From: Parietaria judaica | Taxonomy: Eukaryota > Streptophyta > Magnoliopsida > Rosales > Urticaceae | DNA: 64,000 bases | Assembly (NCBI GenBank): GCA_954871525.1 | Contig: OX940869.1 | Span: forward strand, 24,766,001 to 24,830,000 | Direction: 5' to 3' | Shown here: one piece after another, positions 22,173-33,358 of the stretch | Position numbering within the stretch: position 1 is the first letter of the stretch | Layout of the letters: every line of letters starts with the position of its first letter | The notes under the pieces: generated by a model | Databases searched by the model: none | The model's input: the letters and a program-made list of their open reading frames with translations, nothing else | What the model was told of the DNA's origin: nothing | Made by a program: the position numbers and the translations under genes

Positions 22173-23190
22173 CACTAGCGAAGCCACTTAAGGCCAAGTG
22201 GGGGCAGTGGACCCCACTTGGTTGGCCAAAACGTCCACATCAGTTCATATTTTGCCCCCACTTATTCTATTTTATTTAAAAATTCTACCAGCCAGTGTTT
22301 GACTCAGAGCTAAAGCCAAAAAATTACATCAACTTTATGACTCTTCCCATCGAGTTCGACCCTTTCCGGCCGTTATCTGCCTCTCTTCGGTGCAATATCT
22401 TTCTCCGGAAAGGATCTTGCTCTGAGTTTGCCTATAGATCTTCCCTTGTTCCGAGTTCGCGACTCGCCGCGACGCCATCGTCCAGGCGCTGCCTCTCTCC
22501 TCTCATCCAGCCAGCCGTTGCTACAGTTTGCACAAGGCTTACTCGCCTTGTTGGTCGCCCAAGCAAGACTCTGCTTGAGATAATTTTCTAAACTAATATC
22601 TACAGAAGCGTTCGATTAGATGATAGAGAGAGAGCGTGAGCATCTAAATTAAGAGGGACAAAACCCAAACCCAAATGATTGTCGTTTGACTTTGGAATTT
22701 GCCATTTGAATATTCGACAAATGATTGTCGGTGCAACAAGGTGCTATGTGCTTGGTTTTGGTTTGATGTAAGATTAATACAATTTGGTATTAATATTTTT
22801 TTAAAAAAAGATCAGCGTATAGTATTAATAATAATATACTATATAATTTGGTGGTAATCTTCTAAGCACTAGTGAGTTACTACTAGTCTAACCCCTTGTG
22901 CCCTGTACAATTAATAAATTTGTTTAAAAAATACGTACATATTACTAATCAACGATTGAAAACGCCTGCAAAAGCCCACAAAATTATGTTAAGAGAAGAT
23001 GCCCAATTCTTACTAATCAACGACAAAATATGTTTTAGCCCCGTGACTCGGTGATTTAGAGCTTGGCAAACGGCAATGTCTCTTGTTAGTATTTTGTGTG
23101 AAATTGTGATTCCATTGATATTTGTGGTGAAATTGTTAATTTTATAGGTATTTTCCGCCCCCCTTCGAACAATTCCTGGCTTCACCCCTG
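22173..23190. mobile_element. non-autonomous hAT element, 1018 bp
   Basis: It is flanked by the exact 8-bp duplication CGTTGATG (22165-22172 and 23191-23198), the length made by hAT transposases. The ends are imperfect inverted repeats, CACTAGCGAAGCCACTT on the left and CAGGGGTGAAGCCAGGA as the complement of the right end. They match the CAnnGnnGAAGCCA pattern of hAT termini. Near the left end CCAAGTGGGG and CCCCACTTGG form a subterminal palindrome. No transposase is present. The flank word CGTTGATGGGAATAAGATT recurs at 23255, so the site had a pre-existing local repeat. Confidence 0.8.
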
Positions 23191-23516
23191 CGTTGATGGG
23201 AATAAGATTTCCGACCCGTTACGCTGTGGTCTTGAAGGTGGCCAAGTGTGTGGGCGTTGATGGGAATAAGATTCCCGCTACACAAAAATTATTACAGCTA
23301 TTTTCATTACGGGTCTGCTTCGCACATCCTTTTGGGAATGGAGCGATCAGTAACGATAGTAACTCGATAAAATAGCCGAGGCAATAGCTAAAGAAACTGC
23401 CATTGCGTGATATTTTACTTTTCAAATTACCGTCCATTATCGAAGACTTCTACAGCCATTAACAAAACAAAAGTACTCACTTTAAAAATCAAAGCTGTTC
23501 ACAATTTAATTAATAA

Positions 23517-23881
23517 GGGAAAATAGCGGCATAAGTACGTAATTTTTTTGAAAAGTTGAACATTAATTTTCCAGTTTTTTTAGTGGAGAAAGATGCCCAA
23601 CTCTTATTTTGTATTTTTCGTCATGTTTCCGTCCCGAACCTCATCACGTGTCATGTTCTTAAACCCATTAAACATATTATTTTTAATAAAAAAATTAAAC
23701 TAATTTATCAATTATAAAAAATTGTATATTAATGGGTTTAAAAACGTGACACGTGGCGCGATTTCGGACGAAAATATGACGAAAAACACAAAATAAGAAT
23801 TTAGCAATTTTCTTCAAAAATAAAAATAAAAAATTAATGTCAATTTTTAAAAAATTTAGATACTTATGTCGCCAATTTCCC
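23517..23881. mobile_element. MITE-like foldback element
   Basis: The left end GGGAAAATAGCGGCATAAGT and the complement of the right end, GGGAAATTGGCGACATAAGT, are long imperfect terminal inverted repeats. CACGTG-type words occur on both arms. No coding capacity. I found no clean target duplication. It ends about 190 bases before the PPR start codon chosen here. Confidence 0.65.
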
Positions 23882-24069
23882 GATAGATAATAACGCAGAG
23901 AAAGAAATTGCTAAAAGACCTCATTTGGATTTTGAATTATAACGCAGATGGCTGTAGTACGTACGAACGATGTGGAATTCATCAATTCAAATCCAGGCCC
24001 AGCACACCTAGCAAAACGACGTCGTCACGCCCACAAGCGAACGCTTGGATACACGCGTTTAGTAGTCCG

Positions 24070-25461
24070 ATGGTGCAGCGTGACCAATGGACCACTCTGG
24101 CGCAGCGCTGCGCCAGTCTGCGTCAGCTCAAGGCCGTACACGCCGTGCTCTCCGTCGTCACCAGCCACAGCCTCAACGCCCTCGTGCGGGCCTACGCGCG
24201 CAGCTCCGAACCTCGCTCTGCTCTTCGTCTCTTCAAAGTCAAACTCGCTCTCGAAGCTGCCGATCGCTGCACCTTTAACTTCGCTCTTCTGGCCTGCGTC
24301 AATGGCGGTTTGCCTCTCGAAGGAAGGGTGCTCCATTGTTGTGTGGTGAAGAACGGACTGGCTTCGTTGGATCGCCATGTTCAGACCGCGCTTATTCGGT
24401 TTTATGTAGCGTGCGCGGTTGTAGATGGTGCGAGAAAGGTGTTCGACGAAATTCCTCACAGAGATGTTTATCATTGGAACGCGCTTATGGATGGGTATGC
24501 GCGATGCGGGTCGGCTTCCGAGGCCGTGAGTGCCTTCCGGGATATGTTGGCTTCCGGCGCTGAGCCCGATGAGCATTGTGTGGCGACTGCGATAAAAGCG
24601 TGTGCGCTCCTGGGAGCCCTTTCGCAAGGAAATTGGATTCATGAGTATGTTAAGAGAAGAAAAGGGTTTGGATCGTGCGTCTTCGTTGGTACGACGCTGG
24701 TTGATATGTACGTCAAGTGCGGTTGTTTGGACATGGCGGTCGAAGTATTCGAGAAAATGCCTGAACGGAACGAATACTCTTGGGCGGCTTTGATCGGCGC
24801 ATTTGCGGTGCATGGCCAAGCGGCACGAGCTATGCAATGTCTGAAGAGAATGCAGCTTGAGGATGGGCTCAAGCCCGACAGTGTTATTCTTCTCGGGGTA
24901 CTCACCGCTTGCACTCACGCGGGACTTCAAAAGGAAGGCCGAGTTCTATTGGCGAACATGAAAACTCGATATGGCGTTGCCCCAAGACACGAGCACTATA
25001 GTTGCGTTGTAGATTTGCTATGCAGAGCTGGGTGTCTGAGTGAAGCATACGAGCTCATAGGGGAGATGCCCATGAGGCCAATGGCTTCTGTTTGGCGCGC
25101 TTTCCTGAGTGGTTGCCGGATCCACAACAAGGTAGATCTTGCAGAAGTTGCTATGAAGGAGCTTAGGCTGCTCGAGAGTGAGGATGAAGATGGAGTCTAC
25201 GTTCAGATGTTCAACATCTATTTGGCTGCAGGGAGAAGCGAAGACGCTGCTAGGGTTAGAAAAATGATTGGCTATAGCGGGGTGAGTAAGACACCGGGTT
25301 GGAGTATGGTAGAGGTTGATGGAAAGGCGAACAAGTTTGTTTCGGGAGATGGCACACACAAACACCAAACTCGGATAGCTAAAATGCTGGATCTCGTTAT
25401 CTCTGACTCGATTCCGGACCTACTTTTTGAGTATTCTGGAGATATCTATCTCTACAGGTAG
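24070..25461 (+). CDS. pentatricopeptide repeat protein, PLS class with E/E+ tail, 463 aa
   Basis: PPR proteins bind organellar RNA one base per repeat, and PLS-class members with E domains usually act in C-to-U editing in mitochondria or plastids. The intronless ORF shows successive PPR helical pairs such as RHVQTALIRFYVACAVVDGA, RDVYHWNALMDGYARCGSAS, VFVGTTLVDMYVKCGCLDMA and NEYSWAALIGAFAVHGQAAR. It ends with an E/E+ region from about residue 345 (including SVWRAFLSGCRIHNKVDLAE and KTPGWSMVEVDGKANKFVSG) and no DYW deaminase. The frame is open upstream to an ATG at 23908. I prefer 24070 because homology-like sequence starts there, but the upstream start would add a Ser/Arg-rich leader that could serve in targeting. 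The transcript end is not marked clearly. Confidence 0.9.
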   Translation: MVQRDQWTTLAQRCASLRQLKAVHAVLSVVTSHSLNALVRAYARSSEPRSALRLFKVKLALEAADRCTFNFALLACVNGGLPLEGRVLHCCVVKNGLASLDRHVQTALIRFYVACAVVDGARKVFDEIPHRDVYHWNALMDGYARCGSASEAVSAFRDMLASGAEPDEHCVATAIKACALLGALSQGNWIHEYVKRRKGFGSCVFVGTTLVDMYVKCGCLDMAVEVFEKMPERNEYSWAALIGAFAVHGQAARAMQCLKRMQLEDGLKPDSVILLGVLTACTHAGLQKEGRVLLANMKTRYGVAPRHEHYSCVVDLLCRAGCLSEAYELIGEMPMRPMASVWRAFLSGCRIHNKVDLAEVAMKELRLLESEDEDGVYVQMFNIYLAAGRSEDAARVRKMIGYSGVSKTPGWSMVEVDGKANKFVSGDGTHKHQTRIAKMLDLVISDSIPDLLFEYSGDIYLYR

Positions 25462-25478
25462 AAATCACAAACATCACG

Positions 25479-26127
25479 ATCTTGTGCTTCGTTTACACGG
25501 CTCTGGTTGATATTTACGCCAACTGCGGTTGTTTGACATAACGGCTGAAATGTTTGATAAAATGCCTGAACGGAATGAGATCTCATGCGCAACTTTGATC
25601 GATGGGAGCATTTAGAGTGCATGGTCAAGTGGCAATAACCACGCATTTTGGAGAAAAATGCAGCTTGACGATGGCTCAAGCCCGATAGTGTTGCTCTTCT
25701 CGGGTTATTCACGGCTTGCAGTCACGCAGTACTTCGCAAGGAAGGCCGAGCTCTATTAGCCAACTTTAACATCTCGATATGGCGTTGCCCAAGACACGAG
25801 GACTATAGCTGCGTGGTACATTTGCTCTGCAGAGCGGGGCATATAAGCTAGGCGTGTGAGCTCATAAAGGGAATTCCCATGTCTTCTGTTTGGGGTGCTT
25901 TTCTGAACGGTTGCCGGGTCCATAACAAGGTTGATCTCGAAAAGTTTACGATGACGATCGAGTCAATGTTAGATGCTCAGCATCTATTTGGATGAAGGGA
26001 GAAGCGAAGACGCAAATCGGGTACGCAAGATGATTCGCTAACGCAGGGTGAGTAAAACACCGGATTGGATTATGGTACAGATATTGATAGAAAGGCGAAT
26101 GAGTTTGATTGGGGAGACATGAACCTG
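25479..26127 (+). pseudogene. broken tandem copy of the PPR gene 3' half
   Basis: It begins about 20 bases after the PPR stop and aligns by eye to 24685-25370 of the intact gene. Matching words include TTTGATAAAATGCCTGAACG, CACGGCTTGCAGTCACGC and GACTATAGCTGCGTGGTACA. Stops, single-base shifts and deletions are spread throughout, and the part that would encode the first repeats is absent. It is therefore a partial unequal-crossover duplicate or a decayed neighbour, not a functional gene. Confidence 0.88.
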
Positions 26128-26515
26128 ATTCAGTTGATTGGAGACTCGATTCTGTTGGATTTGAATGTCATTTGACTCAACCGGAGAGAGATTCAACGGT
26201 TCGGAAGGCTTGTTTGAAGACAATACGACACAAACCAATGAACACGATATTCGAAAGCGGCGATTAATTCTAACAGAGAGTAGATGTAGAGCTGATTATA
26301 CTCCGTAAAAACGATTTCTCATTCGAATGTCCGCTACAACATATACTAAAGTTTTATAGCCGTTGCATAAATTGCGTAAAATTTAATTAAAAAATAAACA
26401 AATTCACTCTGCTCCTTCCGATTGCTTATTGGCAATTAAAGCAGAGATAAATCCCGAATATACAGTAATAGGACACAAACATTCAAAGATATGAATGCTT
26501 TGAGATGCCGTGAGC

Positions 26516-28046
26516 TTAGGCGGATAACGGGAAGACGACAACAACATGCATGTCGTTGTTGTGGGGCGGGAGATGCAAGCGCAGCGGATGGAGCTTCCCG
26601 TTCAAGAGGTTCCGGGAACAGACGACGATGTCTTCGCGTCCCGTCTCTTCCTTCAACGTCTCCTTCAACTCCTCAATGGTACTACCCTTGAATATTAGGG
26701 AAAACTCTTCTGTGGCGTCTAGATCCTCGTCCGGGTTGTAACAAACGCGATAGTATATAGTTCTTCCTCTAGCTTTCGCCGGCGAACCCTCAAACGATTC
26801 CCTATTCTGGAGTGAAAATTAAGAACATGTTAGTGAACTGAACAACAAAAAACATTGTAATGGTAAATAATATTTCCATTTTTCTAATTACTTACAAAAA
26901 TGAATATATAAAAGCAAATTCTAGCTATTTAATTATACTATTTACTTCAATTTGGACAATAACATTATGTATAACTAGAAAAATCCTCAGTTGGTTTTAG
27001 TATTTGAGTTATTATCTATGAGGTAAATTATTCAAATCACGTTACAAATTAGAAGAATTGAAAATATTAAACACTTATGTTCGCCAGAAATAAAAAAATT
27101 AAAAATCACCAGGAAAAGGACAAATTTAAATTTTGCTCAAATTTATCTCAAAATTTTACTAATATTTTTTTACTAAAAAGTATATGTTTTGAGAAATTAA
27201 GCTCTTGCTTGAAAACATTACAATGTAATTTGAAGTTTTTATTTTTTTATTTTTTAAATTTTATTGGTGGATTTTACAGGAAAACAAAAATATTACAAAC
27301 TATATTTTATTATGATCAACAAGAAATTAAGAAGACAAAGCACCTACAATCACGGCACAACATCCAATACAGTTGACCACAAACCTTTTGCCCGGAAGCC
27401 AGCTCCAAAATGGTCGGAGAGCCCGGCGCCGACCACGGATCCGGCCCACGTAGCGGCGTAGGCAGACCGAGCAACGACCCCGAGACGCGACGCGGAGATC
27501 TGGCGCGCATCTCAACAACGTCCACGTCCCATAGAATCCAGTCCTGCGAGGATGTCCGATACGGGACGTCATGCGTAATTGAGTTCCGCCACGGCGGCAG
27601 CCCGCCGTTGGCCCGCAGGAACTGTCCGTAGCGCGTCCTCAGACGGACCTAACAACGGGAAATTTCAGAAAATGAAAATGTTGCAACTATGGAGTTAAAT
27701 TAATGAACAATTAATATTGGTGATGATTTGTAGCAACCTGGAAGCCCTCGCGGATCGGCTCCCACTCAAGGGACGAGTCGAGGCGCGTCGGCATCGTCTG
27801 GAGGACCTTCTTCCCCGTCATGCCGAGCAGGAACGGCATGTTCGAGGCGGTCAGGTACTTCCCAAAGCAGCTCTTCAGCCGCAGCACGCTCACGTCCGTG
27901 CTGGTGATGCGCTCGACCGTCCACAGCGCGTTGCGGGCCGTGCCGTTGCGGTCCTGGCAGACGGACTCCTCGTCGTCGTCGGCCAATAAGTACTTGTCGT
28001 GGTGGCTCCGGAGTCGCACCACCCTCGCCTTTTGGAAGAGCTCCAT
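26516..28046 (-). CDS. DUF569 gene A (fascin-like beta-trefoil protein), 3 exons, 287 aa
   Basis: DUF569 proteins (PF04601) have a fascin-like/actin-crosslinking fold; their biochemical role in plants is poorly known. Exons: 28046-27738, 27648-27385, 26806-26516, all GT-AG and phase 0. Exon 1 holds the first trefoil part ([18 protein letters not shown], then [19 protein letters not shown], then [12 protein letters not shown]). Exon 2 begins [20 protein letters not shown] and ends in a Ser/Pro-rich linker. Exon 3 encodes the conserved C-terminal domain with [39 protein letters not shown] and a hydrophobic end. All three parts expected in the family are present, so this is the complete reference copy for the locus. 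Intron 2 (578 bp) is AT-rich. Confidence 0.92.
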
Positions 28047-29236
28047 GGCTGTCTGGGAAACAACCGTTGGATATATATTGTATATGTATATTAATTAAGA
28101 TGCTTGAAAATTGAAGGACGAATTAATGAAAGAGGGATTTAGGTGCTTAATTAGATTATGAAATGAATTATGAAATGGATTGAAAAGAGATTATTATTGT
28201 TAGAATGGTTGGAGTCTGTTGCGAGCAAATTTGGAAATGAAAAATAAGTTAAGGGTTTTGGTGCGTAGATTGATAACCAGAGCCTGTTATGAGCCAATGG
28301 TGGTTACATTATTACGGTAAAAATACCTAAAGTTATTCAAAATAGCACGGCATATTCTTATAGTATTATTCAAAATATCACCGTATTTTCTTAAAGTTTA
28401 AATATCTAAGGGAGTGAAATTTGTTTTTTTGATTAATTCCGCGTTATTCAAAATAACACTGTATATTCTTAAAGTATCAATATTAAGTTCATCAGATTTT
28501 CATTTTTGATTAATTATATACACGTGTACCACTCGAATTAACATTCCTAATAAAAGATTAACATACACACGTGAAAATAAATCGATTAAAACTGCAGATT
28601 TATAGTTATCCAGTCAAAGCAAAAAAGAATATTATTGATATAACACTATCATATTCATATACAAAAAAGTTCATGAAACGATGCGTGAAAATATTGTTGA
28701 TCTTATAGCAAAGAGATAGATTTTTGTCTCAATAAAACTAATTTTTGTCGTTTCTATATATAGTTTGTTGATTAATTTATTAGCTGATTTTTCAACGAGA
28801 GTATAATATAGCCACATGAAATTTAATATATCCATGTACAGAAAGGACATGTCATAGGGTCATTGTGTAATGTCTCTGTGCAAATAATTAAGCTTTAAAA
28901 TGCTGACCTGACACGCTGTCCAAAAATAATTAGGCTTTAAAAAGGAGAGAACAAAAATAGGCTTGCGATTTAAAACCGACACACAAAATTTCTAGTAAAA
29001 AATATTTAAGATAATTTTTTTCAATTTCCTCCAAAAAATTTCAAGGTTCAAAATTTGAATTACGGTGCCTCGCAACTCCGGCGAAGAATATTCTCTTCGC
29101 CATTATTATTAGGTTAATTAATAAACTCAACTAAACTAAATCTTATTTAATGTACATTTTGGAATAGTTGAACATTCTAAAGTCATTGGGATATCTTAAA
29201 AATTGAATCTATCATTTCATGGATGAATTGAAAATA
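28047..29236. other. spacer between DUF569 genes A and B
   Basis: The first part is the upstream region of gene A. Bases about 28263-28310 match the region upstream of gene C (59791-59838). At about 28335-28480 a 30-60 bp word built on ATTCAAAATA.CAC.GTAT.TTCTTA repeats three times. No coding sequence is seen, and in particular no second DUF569 domain for gene B. Confidence 0.6.
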
Positions 29237-29866
29237 TCATACCTCTCTCATGCTTCCAAACTCGGACCCCCCGGAATCAGACCCAACACTCGTTGGCGTG
29301 CCCGAGTCCGACAACAAGGACGACGACGAAGACAATGACAAAAGGCGATCACAGCTCATGGCGAGGGATGCCTCCTTGGTCATGAGCTCAACGACATGTA
29401 CATCGGCCACTTCGACGCTCCAGAGGATCCAGTTCTGCGTCTTCGTCCGGTGCGGTATGTCGTGCGTGACAGAGTTCCGCCACGGTGGCGTGCCGGCGTT
29501 GGCCCGCAGGTACTTCCCCTTGGCCGAGCGCAGCCTCACGCGGTCGAACCCGTCCGTCCTCGGCTCCCACTCTAGCGAAGCTGCCTCCGCTTTCTTTACC
29601 TCCAAGGTGGCCCGGAGGAGCACCTTCTTCCCGGTCATGCCAAGGAGGTACGGCTCATCTGAGGCCGTCAGATACTTTCCATCCCCGTGGAAGCTCCTCA
29701 GCCGGATAACGTGGCTCTTTCCTTCCACGAGCTCGACCGCCCACCACGTGCGTGGAGATGCACTGTCTCTATCCTGCCGGGCCGTCTCCTCGTCGGCGGC
29801 GGCAACGAGGTACTTCTCGTGGTTGCTCCTGAGCCGCACCGCCTTCGCCTTGTTGAAGAACTCCAT
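29237..29866 (-). CDS. DUF569 gene B, intronless, 209 aa
   Basis: It starts MEFFNKAKAVRLRSNHEKYL and shows the same trefoil words as A and C ([75 protein letters not shown]). The A/C intron position after GFQ is bridged here by coding sequence, so intron 1 is absent. After a Ser-rich tail the frame stops at 29237. A possible donor (GAG|GTATGA) sits right at the stop, but I find no exon with the C-terminal DUF569 domain in the 1.2 kb downstream. The protein is therefore either single-domain or has lost its last exon. It is more diverged from A and C than they are from each other. Confidence 0.85.
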   Translation of the reverse strand: MEFFNKAKAVRLRSNHEKYLVAAADEETARQDRDSASPRTWWAVELVEGKSHVIRLRSFHGDGKYLTASDEPYLLGMTGKKVLLRATLEVKKAEAASLEWEPRTDGFDRVRLRSAKGKYLRANAGTPPWRNSVTHDIPHRTKTQNWILWSVEVADVHVVELMTKEASLAMSCDRLLSLSSSSSLLSDSGTPTSVGSDSGGSEFGSMREV

Positions 29867-32335
29867 TTACGATTTCTTTGAGCTCTGAACTTCGAAGGGT
29901 TTTCTTCTTCGAGTAAATAGAATGATTTGTTTAATATTCATGGATCTCGAAGAAGCATCGGACTAGGCATAAAAATATGGGGTTGACATATTGAGGTTTA
30001 TGGTGACGATGTGTGTGTGTTTCAGACTTCCGTATATTAGTGTATTTCTTATTTACATGGCTATATATAATATACAGTATACTGATACATTTGACCGATA
30101 TATATTTTTTGGAAAATAACAATTTGACTATTGACACAATCGTGATATTAATCGGTCATATTTGAAAATTAGGCGATAAATAGCGAAAAAAATACCTAAA
30201 GTGTTAAAAATTAGAAATTCGTGGCTCTTGTTTTTTACTCCAACAATACTCATATATTAAATGACACAGGTAGATCGGTGATAATGCTAATTTACCATCT
30301 CATTTTTATCAAAAATCTAAATTTTGCAACGTGTACAACCAAATGTCTTTCACAAATGTACTAGTAAACGTCTTTTTTCTCCATAATCTGCAATAATTCA
30401 AAATATAAGAATTTTGCTAAAATCATGGTACATGTTATTGTAAAAAATTGACTGTACTGGAAAAATGAGGTGGCATAATTTAGCGCGTCACGCGTATCAT
30501 TAAACGGCTGAGCAGTGACGGGATAAAAGAAGAACCGATTAATTTTTAACTTTTAATTTTTAATATTTTTGTTATTACTTTTAAATTTTAAGAATATAAA
30601 TGTAATGTTGAATAATGTAAAAATATTTATGCCGCTCTTTTATCTATAAAATTATATGGACTGTACGACCAGACTGTTTGTTTATGATTATGATAATAAT
30701 GAAACTCTGCCTTTTTTATATAAATTATTTGCAAGTTCATTATTATTTTTGTTTTGATTTTTTTGCAAGTTTATAGTCTGTTGTTTTTTGGACTTGTAGT
30801 TAGGGGACCACATGTATTAAAAAAATGATGCAGGATTTATTGTGCAAGAAATTTCGTCGTTACTTGGGGTATGCATATTTTTTTTATTAATATTAATCTA
30901 TGCCCTGCTTTTAAATAAAAGAAGAGTGGCGTATATATTTATAATTTACAAAATATCTCTTTATCTCTAGCAAGTTTTTTTTTTTTTTTAAATCGAAATT
31001 GTTGAAACATGAATTTCGTTTATTGAGTATTTAATTATTCATGATTTCGATTTGTCTATTTATGGAAAGTATTGTCGTCATTGATATCATGACAGCTGGT
31101 AAGTATTTCAGAAAAGTATCTAAGTCGCATCTTCAATCAATGAGTGATTGAGTCGACCTCTCCCTGCAGTTATTGATGGATATCACGCTGGAGTTAATGA
31201 AGATTATTGCTTGATGATTCTTATCAGTGGAGAGAATCATGGAGCTAATTTGCGTTCCCTAGACGGAAAGTTTTTCAAGGCCAGCTCCTATAAGTCCCAG
31301 CTAATGAGGTCCAATTTCGTTAGCACTTACAGAGACAATCTTTAAAACCTTCGGGAGAAGTCAATCAGAGGACGGGACGGTCATAGCTGATTGTTTGCAA
31401 GGGGATCTTGCATTTCATCAAGAGTTCACGTGCTGGATGTCAAAGCTGTTGGTGCGACAACAAGGGGGAGTTTCCTTTATATGCTTTGGGTCCATATGAT
31501 TTACTGTTTGTAATCATCTCTTGTAACTCTTGGTTGATTAATCTGGGTGAATGCCCCGCAGAAGTAGTGACAGGAAGTCCGAACTGCGTTACCAAAAAGT
31601 ATTGGTGTCCATTTACTTTCCCGCACTTGCTTTGTTCCTATCGTTCACGTTCATAACGTCATATTATATGTGCAACGCGAAAATAAGTCTTTACAAAAAT
31701 CTAAGGAGCAAATGATTCATTCATCAAATTCTGATAACAATTGTTAGAAAAAACTATTAATATCAAATCTTGTGACATAAAAAGTTGTGAGCGTTTTCTT
31801 ATGTTGTGACTCTAGAGTTTATTTTACGAGAATAAAATATGTGATAAGTTAATGACATCTCATTTATTTTTCTTAAACATTAAAATAATAAAGGAGTCAA
31901 TAAAATAATAACTAAAATGCTAAAGTGGTAATTTTATATGCAAAAAATAATATTGTAAAATACGTTGTGGACCAAGTGACAACTTGTATACATCAAATAA
32001 TTAAATAGAAAATTGACATGAACAAAAAGATTGTTGGTATTAGTCATTTTCTGGTATCAACCAAATAAATCTGTGAACTTTTGTGTTGCTAAAGTGTTAT
32101 TTTAAATCTCTTTTTGCCTGTGGGTCTTTGAAGTCACAATATTAGGGCAATAGAATAAGGTTTTGATGAACAATTAATGTTAAAAATTTAAATATCTATC
32201 GAATTAACTTGAGTCTCGAGTTAATTATTTCTAAACTGTAAATTGTATTGGATCAAATTTCTCTTTTTATCTTATATTTGATCAATTAAATCAATGTATA
32301 GTCTTATTTAATATCGACTAGATAAATTTTATGTC
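29867..32335. other. spacer upstream of DUF569 gene B, up to the retroelement nest
   Basis: AT-rich. The block 31080-31640 is less AT-rich and has short open stretches plus the purine run AACAAGGGGGAG at about 31463, reminiscent of a retroelement 3' end. I cannot identify a domain and do not call a gene. Confidence 0.5.
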
Positions 32336-32340
32336 ATATA

Positions 32341-32960
32341 TGTACGAACTTTGTGGCATAAGTGCTCAGAGATTGGCAATTGGGCCATAAGAATTAATAT
32401 GATTAATTAGTAGGTTAATGGTCTTGATTAAAGTGAATTATGAAGCCTATTAACACTAAACCCTATTTCTATATATGGAGATTAAGAGAAAAGGAAACTA
32501 GTGATTCATGCAATTCCTTACACACAAACCCTAAAGGAAGTTTCCAATTCTCTCTCTCCCTAGCTTGAATTCGACATCTCCCTATTCCAAAGGAGGTGGT
32601 CGAATTCTCTTAGCTCCATATAGCGTTCTTGACTCGTTCTCTAATCACCTAAAAACACTAGTATCCTTATTCGGTGTTTTCGGGCGTTAAAGTGTTCCCT
32701 TGACGACGTGGTGTACGAAATAGAAAGTCATGCATATTGACGGCTTGGTGATCGGCATAAGGGCGTGGACAAGCAAAGGGAAGAAAACTCGGCTTGTTCG
32801 TGGGATCGGATCTTCAAGACGGATACGAGAAGCGTTCGGTAAAGACTATGTCTTATCCGGTAACATTTAATAATAACGTTGTTATCTAGATCGAATGTTT
32901 TCTAGGATTTCCGAGAATTTTCGCTTCCGGGAATATGTATAATCTTAGAAAAACCCAACA
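32341..32960 (+). repeat. 5' LTR of the outer copia element
   Basis: 620 bp, from TGTACGAACTTTGTGG to AAACCCAACA, followed by ATGGTATCAGAGC. Bases from about 32387 onward match the 3' LTR closely. The first 45 bases do not. Confidence 0.85.
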
Positions 32961-32961
32961 A

Positions 32962-32973
32962 TGGTATCAGAGC
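32962..32973 (+). other. primer-binding site, initiator methionine tRNA type
   Basis: TGGTATCAGAGC, the standard plant tRNA-iMet complement, lies one base after the 5' LTR. Confidence 0.92.
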
Positions 32974-33358
32974 TATATCGATAACTCGCTATTATTGGTT
33001 TTTTTGGATTATTTTAATTCTTAAAATCGATTAGAGTTTCCGGAAAATTAGTGGGAGGAATTATGGGTTAATAATAGTTATTAAAATGTTTCATTAAAAT
33101 GTTAATAATAGAATTTGGGCTAATTTTTTTTTTATTAAATTACCCTTTTTAGGAATCCGTATAATTGACCGTGAAAAACACCAAAATTGGCGACGACACA
33201 TTTTTTTTGCGCCGCCGCCATGATGGCGAGTTACGGCCAACGGTGGCCGTCAAGGCGCCGTGAAAATGGAGGCCAAAACCCTAGGCGCAATACCCTAGTT
33301 TGTGTGCGGGGGCCATGGATTTTGGGCTGCCTTAAGGCAAACAGAACGGGCCTGGTTT

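Noticed and set aside
22295..22591. 98-residue ORF
   Set aside because: Lies wholly inside the hAT element, has no recognisable domain and has no partner sequence.
24025..24930. 301-residue minus-strand ORF opposite the PPR gene
   Set aside because: No recognisable domain; it mirrors the PPR coding strand, whose codon bias keeps the antisense frame open.
31148..31656. Two short ORFs (65 and 82 residues) suggesting a small gene
   Set aside because: Frames do not join by plausible splicing and no family is recognised; it may be a decayed retroelement end.
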